Positions 1 to 11,174 are shown, counted from the first letter of the stretch. The stretch is 64,000 nucleotides of DNA from Mytilus trossulus (GCF_036588685.1 NC_086386.1:76940682-77004681); one strand, 5' to 3'. Made by a program: numbers and translations. The notes: generated by a model not told the origin, from the letters alone.

Positions 1-545
1 AAAAACATTCCATAATAACAATATCCTTAAAACATATTGCGAAAGCTGTATCTAGGTTGTATGCCATTTTCGCTTTATGTTGCCAAACAAAAGTAGTTTT
101 AACGAATCAAATCGACCTAACCAACAAATCTAATATACAATTGTTGGAAGAAACAAGAGCTAACCTAAATAAATTAACAAAATCGATAGACATTAAACTC
201 CAGCGTGATGCTTGACCACTAGCTATATATAATCACATGCTGAAAGTGTTATATCATGCTAGCATTTATGAAAGCGGAGTGTTAAAGTGTTCACGTCTAC
301 TCTGTTTTTTGTTAGATGTATTTCTATTTGTATCCATATGATGAGCTAAGCATTTTTCAACTGATATTTATAGTTTGTTTATATTTTATACTATTACATA
401 TACACCACTGTCCTAGGTAAATGGAGAGTTGGTGCCTTCAAATGAATTTAACCCTGCCACGTTCTGTATGTGCATAGCAAATTCTGGAATCTTTAATTCA
501 GCTGTTGTCGTTTGTTGCTGTTAAACATATTTGTTTTTCATTAAT
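1..545. other. no gene seen
   Basis: AT-rich sequence with short, stop-interrupted frames only. I see no recognisable domain, RNA gene or inverted repeat here. Confidence 0.5.
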
Positions 546-1080
546 TATTTTTGTTCTGTCAGTTTTCTCGTTTGAATTGTTTGACATTTGTCATTTCGAT
601 GCCTTTTAAAGCTGACTATGCGGTATGGGCTTTGCTAATTGTTGAAGGTCGTACGATGACCTATAGTTGAAGAATTGTCCCATTGGCTTTCATAACACAT
701 CTTCTGTTTGAAATACATTTTTTTTCCAGTTACCTGTGTCCATTATTCTATTTGGCGGCACTTTGTTCAATTTTGTTTTTATGAAATTGATGTTGTAATG
801 ATACACTTTTGTTTCGGATAAGGGTTGAGGGTTGGTAACTATTGAACCGCTTAACCCGCTGCATTTCTTTGCACGTGTCCTAAGTCAGGAATCTGATGTT
901 CAGTAGTTGTCGTGTGTGGTTCATAAATATTTCACGTGTCTCGTTTTTTCTATAGATTAGACCGTTGGTTTTTCCCGTTTGAATGGTTTCATGCATGTCT
1001 TTTCGGGGGTTCTTTATAGCTTGCTGTTCGTTGTGAGACAATGGTTCGTGTTGAGTACTGTATTTTGACAGACAATGTTT
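545..1080 (+). repeat. dispersed repeat, two related copies in a row
   Basis: Two stretches (about 560-735 and 860-1075) belong to one interspersed family. The second contains TAAGTCAGGAATCTGATG and GATTAGACCGTTGGTTTT. Its reverse complement recurs at 25755-26095 with the same order of blocks. The first contains TTGTTGAAGG-type blocks seen again at 5405-5545, 17025-17190 and 55690-55830. No open frame is conserved among copies, so this looks like a non-coding interspersed repeat. Confidence 0.7.
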
Positions 1081-1247
1081 TCATTTAAAAATTGTGACTT
1101 GGATGATAGAGTTTTTAGATTGGCACGTTCACTCATATCACATTTTCTATTGTTAATAATAAACATTGATGTGTTTCCAATTTAATAATAAAAAAACATG
1201 ACAATTCAGTATTTGATTTCCTTTTCACTAGTTATGGAATAGTTATA

Positions 1248-1940
1248 AAGATCTAAATGGGACAGTCAAACTCATAGATAGAAAATAAAATGTCAACAAA
1301 TAGCTAAAAAAAACCCGACAAACAGACAAATAATAGTACAGAAGACAAAACATAGAAAAAGTAACGTCAAAGCAACACATACCACACCAAAAACTTGTGG
1401 TGATCTCAGGTGCTCCGGAATGGTAAGCAAATCCTGCTCCACATGTGTCACCCGTCGTATTGCTTATGTTATTACAAATCTAGTTACAAGTTAAATTCGG
1501 TATGTCACAATCGTGAAAAGGGACGGGTATTGCAGTAACGACATAAGGAACATATTCGATATTGTCTATGAAACGGTTATTTCAGAATAGTCAATCAACT
1601 CGTAATGGCGTCCGTAAAATTTACGAAGGGATGATTTCAGGTTCAATATTTCGAAATCGTGGTTTGAGAGCTTCCTTGTGAGCAGCAATCCTCTATTAAG
1701 AAAATCATGATAGGAGAGACAAGCCCGGGAATATCGTATCAATTGGTTGATATATACATCTTATGCAGGCGCTGCTTGAATGTTGCTGCATAGAAATGGA
1801 AAGTTAACAATTGGGAATCTCAAACCATCTTTTTTGTCGAAAAGATTTGTTTTCAACTAAACTGCATTGTCAATTTCTAGATGTAAGTCAAAATATGAGG
1901 CATACTTAACTGTATCTGTAGTTATAAGTTTAGACTCGTA
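1248..1940 (-). mobile_element. Penelope-like element, C-terminal RT fragment plus 3' tail
   Basis: Read on the minus strand, this shows the end of the reverse-transcriptase polypeptide also found at 20505-21670 and 62674-63556. Blocks include DLHLEID, FPIVNFPF, QLIRYSRAC and LKSSLRKFYGRH. They are followed by the family's non-coding tail (the GGAGCACCTGAGATCAC block in degenerate form). Several stops and frameshifts break it. The RT core with the catalytic aspartates is absent, so it is a 5'-truncated dead copy. Assignment to Penelope-like elements rests on the RT motifs of the fuller copy at 20345. Confidence 0.75.
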
Positions 1941-1954
1941 AAAATTGCGATGTT

Positions 1955-2430
1955 TCCAAATAGATATTTAATAGAGTCATAAATCAATTGAGAGAAAACC
2001 AAAACAAATCGCAACATTCTATTGAATGATTGATACAAAAACAAATTACAACACGACCTATAAAAGTATTGGATTGCCAATTCGTAGTATATATATCGGA
2101 AACCAACTGACCATACGTTATCATCCTAACATTTAAAATGTATCTATAAAAGTTATCTCTATGTAACAGTATTGCATTGATATGAAAAAGCGAGTTCGTA
2201 TGATGTACTAAGAAGGAGACAACTGTCAATGATTTGAAGCCTATAATTTTTTAATTATGTTTAATCGGTTGACAACACGAACCATAACATCGTCCCTTTA
2301 TTTATTTGTCTAACGTTATTGTGTTACCAATTTGTTTAATCGGTTGACAGCACGAAACATAAAATCGTCACTTTAATTATTTGTCAAGCGTAATTGTGTT
2401 TCAACTTTGTTTGACACCGATGTGCCGAAA
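1955..2430. repeat. dispersed repeat, copy A (direct repeat of 12215-12625)
   Basis: A diverged copy of the segment at 12215-12625 in the same orientation. Shared blocks include GAGAGAAAAC, CATTCTATTG, a CAATGATTTG/CATTGATTTG block and AATGTGCCG/GATGTGCCG near the right end. It codes for nothing obvious. The copies lie about 10 kb apart. The second abuts the LINE start, so this may be part of a LINE 5' region or an independent repeat. Confidence 0.55.
2259..2408. repeat. tandem duplication, 75 bp x 2
   Basis: Two adjacent 75-bp units each begin GTTTAATCGGTTGACA and continue through a CACGAA...CATAA...ATCGTC block to GTGTT. The homologous place at 12530-12620 has only one unit, so the duplication happened inside copy A. 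Confidence 0.7.
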
Positions 2431-4040
2431 GTTGTGGAACTCTCGTCTTCTTAATTGTAAGTACGAAGGATAAGTCAAATCATAAAGAAATATTTCCGAG
2501 CTAAGCAAACAATATGAATGCTACGAAACTCAAGACGAAATAACCCACAAAAGCATAACATATAACATATGATAAATGACAAACTTATTCAAATATTGAA
2601 TCTTATTTCAGTAGTAACACAATTAGATAAAATTTGAGATAAGATAAGGAATTAACAGTATAAAGCTAATTTTTAAATATCGACTTGACATTGAATATGA
2701 TGAAAAGATGACAACCAGATAACGGACAAAGCCCCCATAACATTTTTCAATTTGAACAAATACTGTGAAACACGATGGCAGGTAATTTATATTACATTAC
2801 ACCTTTCTGATTTTTAATGCTTATTTTACACTTAATTCTATTCGTGTTATTTTAAATCAGAGGTGTATCAAGTTAGAGTTATAAATGAGTTCCAGCGTCG
2901 TGCTAAGAATTAAATTTAGTTGATATTTGTTCACTTTAACCGTTTATGAGATATAGTTGTTTATTTGATGAACAATGCTTTTGCACTACTTTTGTTAATT
3001 GGACTTAACAATGTTGTGATTGCCACAGTTTGATAATATGTATACTATAACATCGACTTTATGAAGATTATTGACTGTTATTCCTAAACAAAAATATATC
3101 GAAAGCTGCCATGTGTTTGATGTGTTTGTCCAAATCTATGAGTCCGTTATTCAAAGAGACATATGTTGCCTTTTATTTGTTTTCCATTTTATCGTTTGAA
3201 GCTGAAACACATGGTTTTGTTTATCTTCTTAACATTTACCCAAGTCAGCTTTCGGTTAGGTATATGTGTCATTGGCTAAAGCAGAACGGTGACCAACATA
3301 TTTGTAATAACCACGTCATTCCGTATTTACAGCTGGAAATGACACTCAACCTTTTCAGTTGTTCACACATTACACGAAACACAATAAAAACTTCCATTGG
3401 AATTACTGCACTGATGGCTCTAAAGAAGGATTAGAACATGAGGAACCGTGTACGAGTTCCTCTAACCTAACATATGAAAAAACTTTGTTCAACAAACTGT
3501 TAAATGTGTAGCACAACATCGGAAGACTTTGTCAAGAAAATTGAAAGTCAAGGTTTAGAGAAAGGTTTTAGAACATCAAACATCTACATGGGAAAAAAAA
3601 AATTATTGTACACTTCAGCTTGCCTTTCTGTTGAATTTATTTGATGAAATCACGCGAAAGCATATGATAAAATGACAGATTTCAGTTATCATATTTCGTT
3701 ATATGTTTTATTTTAGGTTTTAAATTATATATCAATTTCTAGTTGTGTTATTTTTTGTCGTTGAAGAATTCATAAGCAAAACATTATTAAATACAAAGCA
3801 GTGATATTCAATCAATACAAAAATGACAAAAATAGCTGAAACTTCAATGAGGTCATTTAAAAATCCCATTAGTCGACGATAAACTGACAATTTCATGACA
3901 GCAAATAAAAAAAAAAAACCCGATGCAAAGACAAGACAGTCAAAAACACACTACATATATAATTTTAGATCGCGCAATGCACTCCCAAACAAGTGAGAGA
4001 TGAAATTAGGTGCTCGATGCGGTTAGAAGTTACATTTTGT
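2431..4040. other. no recognised gene
   Basis: AT-rich intergenic sequence. A 107-codon open frame at 3111-3434 (plus) has no recognisable motif, signal peptide or flanking splice signals, and its composition matches its surroundings. I treat it as chance. Confidence 0.4.
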
Positions 4041-4078
4041 TCCGCTTAGTGGAGCGGCGGAGAGGACAATTTTAGAAA

Positions 4079-4180
4079 TTTAAATTACCTAAATACCTCA
4101 TGGGATTTTAATAGCTCATTGGAAAGCTGAAATCCTGTACTTTTTGAAAATATGTGTCGTCAATATCAAATCTGGTACAA
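4079..4180 (+). repeat. inverted repeat, left arm
   Basis: TAAATTACCTAAATACCTCA and, further right, GTCGTCAATATCAAAT with TGGTACAA recur in reverse complement at 7558-7658. The arms are about 3.4 kb apart and enclose the MITE at 5111 and the decayed gene at 5580-6850. They could be subterminal repeats of a degraded DNA transposon, but I could not find matching outer ends. Confidence 0.55.
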
Positions 4181-5110
4181 TAATATCGAAAATCAAGGTC
4201 AAAGGTCATCACTTAAAAAAATCCTACTTTCATTTAGAGACACAATACCATTGATATTTTTCAAAATTAATAATCTACTCAATAACTGATACAAGTAGTA
4301 TTATGTAGAAAAACGTTAGTTCATACAAAATCTTTTTCATATTTGCACATGACGTCAGAACAACGTTTTATTTAACTTTTTTGAAGGTAGTACATGGTAC
4401 ATACAAATTTTAATGCCTAATGGAAAATAGGAACATATAAACATTGATAATTGACATCGACAAATAGCATTTCTTGAATACTTTAATAGTTCAAAAGTTT
4501 TCAAAGAGTATCTGAAATGCATAGTTAATAAATCAAATCAAATATGCAGCCATGAACAAATTCGTTTCAGTTTTGAAGGATTCGACGTGATACTGACTTA
4601 TTGAAAACGAATTCAAACTATCTCAATACAAGATACCTTTTTATATAATATAGTTATTGGAGTTTGATATGTTACTCAATTAGTGCAAGCGTGTTGTAGA
4701 ACAAATTCCTAAAATTGAGACATGACCGTTATGGTATCTATAATGAGTTTATTTTCATACCAAATGAAACGTCGAAAACATGGAGCAAATTAAAATAAAG
4801 TTACCAAATATTACAAGAACTATTTTCATGTTATTTCATTACAACTACCTTCATTTTGACAAAAACATAAATCAGTGCAAGGAAGACCCTGCTCCTTACA
4901 AACACGTGCTGCCTAGTATGTTTTCCCCCTTACATGAACTAATTATATCTTGTAGAAAGTCCGATGCCATTTGTCCCTCAAAGAAAACTGGCTCTAACTT
5001 GTCATGTTGCGCAGTTTTCCAACAAAGGCACATGGGGAGCCATTACTTCGGTTGGCTAGATTTGCCGACAACCAAACTTTGCCACATTGTACGTAGTGCG
5101 TGATGCTTAA

Positions 5111-5383
5111 GGTGGTACCTAACACTACAGGGAGATAACTCTGTAAAATCAGCTAAACGTTTTAATTACGTTGTTTTGTTAAGGGAATATTAAGCTTCTC
5201 AATGATCAAGATTAGTGTTTGTTAAACTGCTATATAACCAGTGTAATTTTTCTGATAAATTGGTTGGTTCAATTTTTTTGAATTTTTTATATTTTTGTTA
5301 AAGGGTCAAAGTAAATATTTGGTCAAAATTTTATGAAAATTAAACGAGCCAAATTAATTTTAGTCAAGGTGTTGGGTACCACC
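5111..5383. mobile_element. MITE, piggyBac-like, TTAA target
   Basis: A 273-bp element flanked on both sides by TTAA (5107-5110 and 5384-5387). Its ends are inverted: GGTGGTACCTAACAC on the left against GGTGGTACCCAACACC as the reverse complement of the right. The TTAA duplication and GGTGGTACC ends are typical of non-autonomous piggyBac-type elements. It has no coding capacity. Confidence 0.8.
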
Positions 5384-5404
5384 TTAAATACGAATTCACA
5401 TGCC

Positions 5405-5545
5405 GAAAGCTTTTTGATTTGAATTGTTTTACACTGTCTTATCGGGGCCTTTTATAGCTGACTGCGGTATGGCCATTTGGGCTTAAAGTTTGCTCATTGT
5501 TGAAGGCCATAAGGTGACCTAATGCTACAAGATTACCGAAACGGT
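5405..5545 (+). repeat. dispersed repeat fragment
   Basis: Contains TTTTATAGCTGACTGCGGTA and TTGTTGAAGGCCATA, the blocks of the repeat at 560-735. It lies immediately right of the MITE. Confidence 0.6.
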
Positions 5546-5579
5546 TTGGTTTTGTCCTAAAGAGGTTAAATACCGACTT

Positions 5580-6850
5580 TTAACCGATTCCAAAAAAAAC
5601 TTGAAGTGAAGTCACACTCACCCAGAGCATGAACGACCGGCATAATAAGACTTGAAATGGAGTAATTATGTTATTACAATTTGACACCAGGCACTCTGCG
5701 AGAGTAGCACATTTTCTCCAAATGTCATGCGAAATATTCATTGATACTGAAGAAAATGTTTCAAAAGACTTTTTCAAGAGACAAGTAACAAAACTTATCA
5801 AACAGGTTGACAACATGTCTTCTGATATTTCCAATGATATGCATTTGTACTTGGTTATTTGCACGATAATAATCCCTAGATATAATAAACATTTTTCATT
5901 TTTTGTCATAAAATTGAGGCTGCTTCATAAAGTACTTGCATACCGATTTGTTCGTTGGTTTTGGTGGAGCTACATGTACTTAAGTCGGCTTTTATCTCAA
6001 CCATTTTTAATTATGCTTTGATGTTATTCGCTGTCTTAACAACTTATCCAATGGAAATATCGCTAGCAAATACAATGCTAGATTTATATTGTCCTTGTTG
6101 AGCAAAAAAGGCAATGGTATCCCTGTAGTACCTCTCAAGTTTAGCCTTATGTTTAGAGGAATTACAGTATGTCTTAATTATTTTATCAGGTAAAAATGAC
6201 TGAAACCTTGTCAAAAGTGATGATAAAACAAGAGACTTTTTGTCAAGAATAAGGTCTCTGTCTATAATTTAAACTATGCTTAATGCCAAATCGTACGCAG
6301 ATTGATCAGTGGATTTTGGTCTTTATGCCAAGTTTGTGGTCAGAGATGCTGCGTGATACACTGCATTATTGAGCAAATTATCTTGCTATATTCGATTAAT
6401 CATTTCATCGTCGCATGCTCTAAAAGCAGCATCTATAAGATTGACTAACCTTTCAGCAGATGAAATTGTATGTAATGTTTTCACCCTTTTATGAGATGTT
6501 TTTTTTGCAAATAATACACTTTTATGTATTGTGATAATTTTTTTCAGGCACCAAACAATTCATTATAGATAAATCGGAACCTATATCTGGTGATTCCTTT
6601 TCAACTGATACTTATTTTAAATTCTGCCTACTTGTGTGGCTTTTATTACATAACCTATGCTACCTAAATACGGGCAATTCACTTGCTGTTTCATTGCAGA
6701 ATTCGTTCAAATAACTGAACAAATCATCACGTCTCTTTGCTTCAGCAGTAATCAGACTTTTTCTTCCAGAATCGGTTGATGTTATTAATATTTCATCAAC
6801 AACAGAATCGCAGATAATGCATTTGTCAACACAAACTTCCACTTTCCTTT
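5580..6850 (-). pseudogene. decayed copy of a multi-copy cysteine-rich protein gene, N-terminal part
   Basis: On the minus strand, reading from 6850 down, an N-terminal stretch has CIICDSVV then SLITAEAKRRDD and NETASELPVF. A stop-ridden middle follows, with ERLVNLIDAAFRACDDEMIN, KAKLERYYRDTIAFFAQ and LDKKSLVLSSLL. The end has ISEDMLSTCLISFVTCLLKK, WRKCATLAECLV and ITPFQVLLCRSFM. I recognise this order as the N-terminal half of a large uncharacterised protein family with many copies in invertebrate genomes. The locus at 44760-46920 carries what looks like the C-terminal half of the same type of protein. At least four in-frame stops plus frameshifts make it a pseudogene. Function is unknown, and the family link is from memory of motif order. 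Confidence 0.55.
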
Positions 6851-8476
6851 TTTTTTGGCATCCAGCGGGACCAGTTTTAACGAGATTGTTAAATTGTCCA
6901 TGTGATTGAATAAAAAAAACAAATCAAACACACCTGAAAACCAAACGAATCCTAAAATCAAATTCGCTGTCCCAGTTCAATTAAAAAAAAACGAGTATAC
7001 AACAATACCAAACAACATAAATTAATCACAAGGCTTTGGAAATTATAAAATGAACAAGAAATATGCTTAAAAATGACTACAAATGACCTTCGCTAAATCG
7101 ATGAATGTGTGACTATAACTAGAAACCACAACAATGTCGGTAAATCTGTGACAAATATTCGGACTTGAAATCTGGATAAAAAGCAGATATTTAGTCAAAT
7201 AGTTATATTATTAGGAATTTACTTCAAAAAGTAAATCGGTCGATTAAAGTATTATACGGCGGCTTCACTGTTGTGCCTTTATAAAACACATATACTGCAC
7301 GTGCAAATAATGCTAGATGAAAAACGATGATTTTTACAGTGTTATTTTCAACCATTTTCAGATGCATTAAGCATTAAATTTAGGACTATTTGGAAATGCC
7401 CTTACATTGTATGAAGTTCACGAATAACTATATTTACCAATTTCATTCAAAAATTATTTTTTAGAACGGGTTTGTTGTGAAATTTGATTACCGAAACGGC
7501 AGTGGGGTATTCGATACAAGTTGGTTAACGTCAGTAAAGGCTATTTTTAACGTCATTTGTACCACATTTGATATTGACGACAAATATTTTTCTAAAGCTG
7601 AATAATCGATAAACATTTTAAGACCTTAAAATTCCATGAGGTATTTAGGTAATTTAAAATCGTTAACTAAGCGACTTTTTCAACATTCGACGCTCCACTA
7701 CTATATGACAAGCGTCTATGCATCAAAGTAAAAATCAGTGATAATTCTTATTCGATGATGTCATTATCGAGGACTTTGTAACAAAAATATTGGATATTGG
7801 TTACAAGAAAAGGAACATATTGTACATAAGTGTCTCTGATATTTTATAACAATGAACTTACTTTTTATAGATCCCGACAATGTCTTATCTATCAAATTTT
7901 CATACAACAATGTCAAAACGGAGATTCATTTAAATCAGTGATCTTTATTTAACCTCACATATATATCATTTTTAGTTACAGTATAACGTGCAAGGATGGA
8001 CAAACATTTGCTTTCAATTTACATCGAATCGATGCACACACATAAGGCTACTCTATTAAAATACAAAGTATCCCTAAAAAATATATAGATATATGCTAAA
8101 AAAATTAAATCCTGGTATTGAAATTCTAGTACGATGATAATTTCCTCAAACATCTCTTTTAAAAGCGTTTAATGTTATCATAGAATGATTCTGTGTTGTT
8201 CACACAAGAATTCTTAGATATAATTTTTTTTTTTTCAGAAGTGTAAGTGATTGATCTTTTATTACAGTAAATTGCTTGCTACTTTAAGATGTTATGTCAA
8301 TGGTTCGAAAGACCGTTCTATTGTTATATATAACAGTATTGGCTTCTTAGAGGTGATGATAATTGTAAATTGTAAACCATATACATTTGTTCGTATTGAT
8401 CTTTGCTCTCTAGGAAAATCTATGTTTTCAGGATTAAAGAAACTCATCATAGATACCAGGATTAAATTTTATATAA
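6851..8476. other. no gene seen apart from the inverted-repeat arm
   Basis: AT-rich sequence with no domain, splice pair or RNA gene that I can support. The only structure is the arm at 7558-7658. Confidence 0.4.
7558..7658 (-). repeat. inverted repeat, right arm
   Basis: Reverse complement of the 4079-4180 arm, with the same order of the TACCTCATGG block and the GTCGTCAATATC block. Divergence is visible but the 20-base core is intact. Confidence 0.55.
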
Positions 8477-8520
8477 ACGCCAGACGCTCGTTTCGTCTAC
8501 AGAAGACTCATCAGTGACGC
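8477..8520 (-). ncRNA. hammerhead ribozyme, type I, core intact
   Basis: The minus strand reads GCGTCA (stem I, 5' side), CTGATGA (core), GTCT...AGAC (stem II, five-base loop), then GAAACGAGCGTC and TGGCGT (stem I, 3' side). Stem I pairs over 6 bp, with U-A, G-C, G-U, C-G, G-C and a U-G wobble. Stem III is the minimal A-U/C-G kind seen in Smα-like hammerheads. Cleavage would fall after GTC, between plus-strand bases 8482 and 8483. All invariant core bases (CUGANGA, GAA, GUC) are present. It belongs to the dispersed hammerhead repeat of this window. Confidence 0.85.
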
Positions 8521-8574
8521 TCGAATCGAAAAAAGTTAAAAAAGCCAAAATATGTATTATTACCTTTCCTATCA

Positions 8575-8617
8575 GCACTACTGAAGAGACATGTATTGCG
8601 AAATGCGCATCTGGTGT
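8575..8617 (+). ncRNA. hammerhead-like motif, variant family with CTGAAGA core
   Basis: The plus strand reads GCACTA, CTGAAGA, GACATGTATTGC, GAAATGCGCATC, TGGTGT. CTGAAGA fits the CUGANGA consensus, since position 7 may vary. Stem I pairs over 6 bp including wobbles. Stem II is poor, apparently from a base loss on its 3' side. Cleavage would follow base 8611. A second lineage of the same ribozyme repeat, probably inactive in this copy. Confidence 0.6.
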
Positions 8618-8670
8618 ATTAAATTATAATCCGGGTAAATTTGATAACTATTTGCACCACTGGGTCAAAG

Positions 8671-8709
8671 CGATGCGCGTTTCGTGTACATAAGACTAAC
8701 CAGTGACGC
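8671..8709 (-). ncRNA. decayed hammerhead motif
   Basis: The minus strand has GAGCGTCA, CTGGTTA in place of CTGATGA, and GAAACGCGCATC. Two core bases are changed, so it should not cleave. Together with the motifs at 8477 and 8575 it makes three hammerheads in about 235 bp on alternating strands. Confidence 0.6.
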
Positions 8710-8983
8710 TCATAACAAATAGTTATGAATACAAGCGAGTACAAAGTTGAAGAGCATTTATGACCAACAATTCCAAAAAGGTGTGCCAAATACGGCTAAG
8801 AGTAATTTATTCCTGTGATAAAAAAAATCCTTAATTTTTCGAAAAAATCAACGTTTTGTGACAGGAAATTTTATTAAAATAACCATATATTAAATGATAT
8901 CCATGTCAACACCGAAGTGTTACTTATTTATATAGGGGGAATAACACATTATGCGTAACTAGCTCGATACTATTGCAAATTGA

Positions 8984-9729
8984 TTACTGTGAAAGTAATT
9001 TTATTCGTGGGGTATCAATTTTCGTGGTTTTCGGGGATGACTTTATCCACAAATTTAAGTGTCCAACGAAATATAACAACCATTGTCCAAATCAAGACAT
9101 GGACAGATACCCATCGGAAGTTTGACTACTGATATAGAGAATATATTGAATAACGCCAAAACTGAGAATACTTTAATAGCAGTCACAGGTGTATACCCAT
9201 TTAATCTTTAATAATCTAAACTGTACAACTTTTGATCTTTTAATTCTCATAAAAAATATTTTTGATCGATGAAAGTCAGCTTTCCGGTATTGTTATGCTA
9301 GTACTATAAAGTGTTCATTTTATATCCCCATAGTTCACGTACTTATGGGAAATAATAATTTCATGCTGGGCTTGATTTTGATAAGAATTATTTGACAATT
9401 CAAAATACGTTTATAGCATTTGTTCATAATACTGTTTTCTTTAGGTGCCATGTTTATGGCCTAATTAACATATTTGATGTTCTTTAATCTGGTGATCACT
9501 TTATTTGACTATCCCTTTGGTATCTTCCGTCCCTTTTTTATCATGGGTTAGTTAGTGTTATCACTACGATTTACACAGGTCAATGTTTACTTCCTTGTTT
9601 CTAAAGGCTTTAATTTTGATTTTTTTTTTATAGAAAACTAAAATCCACGAAACTAAAAACCCACGAATATGTAAATACTGTTCAAACCACGAAAATTGAT
9701 ACCCACGAATTAAAGTACTTTCACAGTAA
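8984..9729. mobile_element. TIR element, about 746 bp
   Basis: Left end TTACTGTGAAAGTAATTTTA, right end the reverse complement of TTACTGTGAAAGTACTTTAA. Both are followed inward by a TTCGTGGG(G)TATCAATTTTCGTGG block. The inverted ends are about 45 bp with few differences. The interior holds no transposase. A fragment of Penelope tail (around 9505-9540) lies inside. I could not decide the target duplication. Confidence 0.75.
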
Positions 9730-9818
9730 GGAAAAAACAATAATGTTTTACACAACGTAATCTGTGTTTTTTAATTAAATGTTGTTTAAGAACCAGCAAC
9801 ACAAAACGAATCTATAGC

Positions 9819-10282
9819 TCTATATTGATATTTGTGTCAAAAATTGTTGGAACAGAGGAGTATTTCAAAACAATAAGAATGAGGAATGCAGTCAGCGACC
9901 ATTTATCGAGTTATGATTACATGGAAATGATCACCATTGGAAGTTTTGGGGAAGGACTTGAGATGCGAGGTAGTGATATCGATAAAATGAGAGTGATGAC
10001 ATTTATTACTTGTCGACTTGTTTCTTTATCATTATGAGGCTGACTTCATGCAGGAACTTCTTAGAAAGAAAGATAACAATTTAGCAATATCCTTTATCTC
10101 TACTTTCCGCTAGTGTCGTCCTAAAAGCTGTGTCATATCACATCTTAGGTATAATTTTTCAGTTATTAGGAGACAAAAAATCAGCGAGACAAGCATGCAT
10201 ACATTCGATAGAACTGTTTCCAGATCCAGATTTAAATAGTGCGTCTAAGCGATTGTTAATTCTAGATTCGATAGAATTATGT
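9819..10282 (+). pseudogene. cGAS/Mab-21-like nucleotidyltransferase fragment, interrupted
   Basis: The first part (to about 10005) encodes an exon with ITIGSFGEGLEMRGSDIDKM. This is the nucleotidyltransferase signature G-S ... G-S-D-x-D of cGAS/Mab-21-like proteins, with both metal-binding aspartates of the D-I-D pair. A second part (about 10161-10275) encodes LGDKKSARQACIHSIELFPD and LNSASKRLLILDSIE, a helical segment found at the C-terminus of some bivalve members. Between them sits a Penelope-like RT piece, and most of the catalytic domain is missing. Intact members make cyclic-dinucleotide second messengers in innate immunity or act in development. This copy cannot. Confidence 0.65.
10006..10111 (+). 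mobile_element. Penelope-like RT fragment inside the nucleotidyltransferase remnant
   Basis: CTTGTCGACTTGTTTCTTTA followed by ATGAGGCTGACTTCATGCAG and AACTTCTTAGAAAGAAAGA match the RT stretch at 21124-21224 and, inverted, 63440-63550. Only about 100 bp is present, without the tail. It may have arrived by gene conversion or deletion around a larger insertion. Confidence 0.7.
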
Positions 10283-10439
10283 TAATGGACAAATTATTTG
10301 TATGATCGAGATAATAGTAGTTCATATAATATTTGTTATATTGTTTTTATCTTATATCTGTCATTTTAAGCACATACATGTGACGATCGAATAAAAACAA
10401 AGTTGAAAAAGTTAAATAACGTACGAATTTTACAACCAA

Positions 10440-10690
10440 GGTAATCGATTCCTGAGTTAGGAAAGCCTTAGTATGTCATAAATGTAAAGTTTGGTAAACA
10501 ATAATTTATAATTATGACCATATCAATATAATTAAGTCAACACAGAAGTGCTGGCTTCTAGACTGGTGATACCTTTTTGAAATAAAAACCACCAGAAAAA
10601 ACTCCGACCCAGTGGTTGTAAATAAACACATCATAGAAACTTGAACTTTTTTATTTTCGTCAGACGCACGTTTCGTCTCCAAAAATAAAA
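10440..10690 (-). repeat. hammerhead repeat monomer, truncated at stem II
   Basis: The blocks run in the order of the intact monomers at 48290-48680, with the hammerhead at the right end. They include a GACCATATCAAT block, AACACAGAAGTGCTGGCTTC, CGACCCAGTGGTTGTAAATA, then the ribozyme 3' half GAGACGAAACGTGCGTCTGA at about 10659-10680. The CTGATGA half is missing, so it is a broken ribozyme. Confidence 0.7.
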
Positions 10691-11097
10691 GAAAATGGAG
10701 CTCAACTTGATGGACACTGTTGGTAAAGATATCTTTGTTTTCACGAAAACTGCACAATATAAGTCAAAGCGGACTAACCTTTACAAGGAATTAATTTCAC
10801 GCCGTATTATATAGTATGGTCAATAGAGATAAATATCAGCAATACATATGTTTACCATAAGCCAAAAACGAAACCGAAATTGAAAACGATACCAAAACAA
10901 AAAATAGTAGTGATGTAAATGATAAATGTTTATAACGTCAATTGATGCAACCCTTTAAATATATTGTATTGCTTGAAATTTGAATCATTAAAATGGAGTA
11001 TTACTTCCAAAGTATGAAATATTCGAAATACTTAGGATTTTCTTAGGAATGCGCCTCTACTTTATACTTGAATATTTTTCAAACTATTTAAATCTGA

Positions 11098-11141
11098 GAG
11101 TCACTGATGAGTCTTATGTAGACGAAACGTGCGTCTGGCGT
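11098..11141 (+). ncRNA. hammerhead ribozyme, type I, core intact
   Basis: GAGTCA, CTGATGA, GTCT-TATGT-AGAC, GAAACGTGCGTC, TGGCGT. The catalytic bases and stem II are intact. Stem I keeps four inner pairs and then an A-G mismatch. Cleavage would follow base 11135. Flanked by repeat sequence, about 11000-11175. Confidence 0.8.
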
Positions 11142-11174
11142 ATCACATTTTAAGCATGGTATCTATGTACTTCA

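Noticed and set aside
3111..3434. 107-codon plus-strand frame
   Set aside because: No motif, no signal peptide, no splice signals, and composition like the surroundings.
4780..5103. 107-codon plus-strand frame ending next to the MITE
   Set aside because: Unrecognised, ends at the MITE target, and no conserved features; a chance frame is more likely.
5668..6021. 117-codon plus-strand frame
   Set aside because: Antisense to the decayed cysteine-rich gene, whose minus-strand reading has recognisable motifs.
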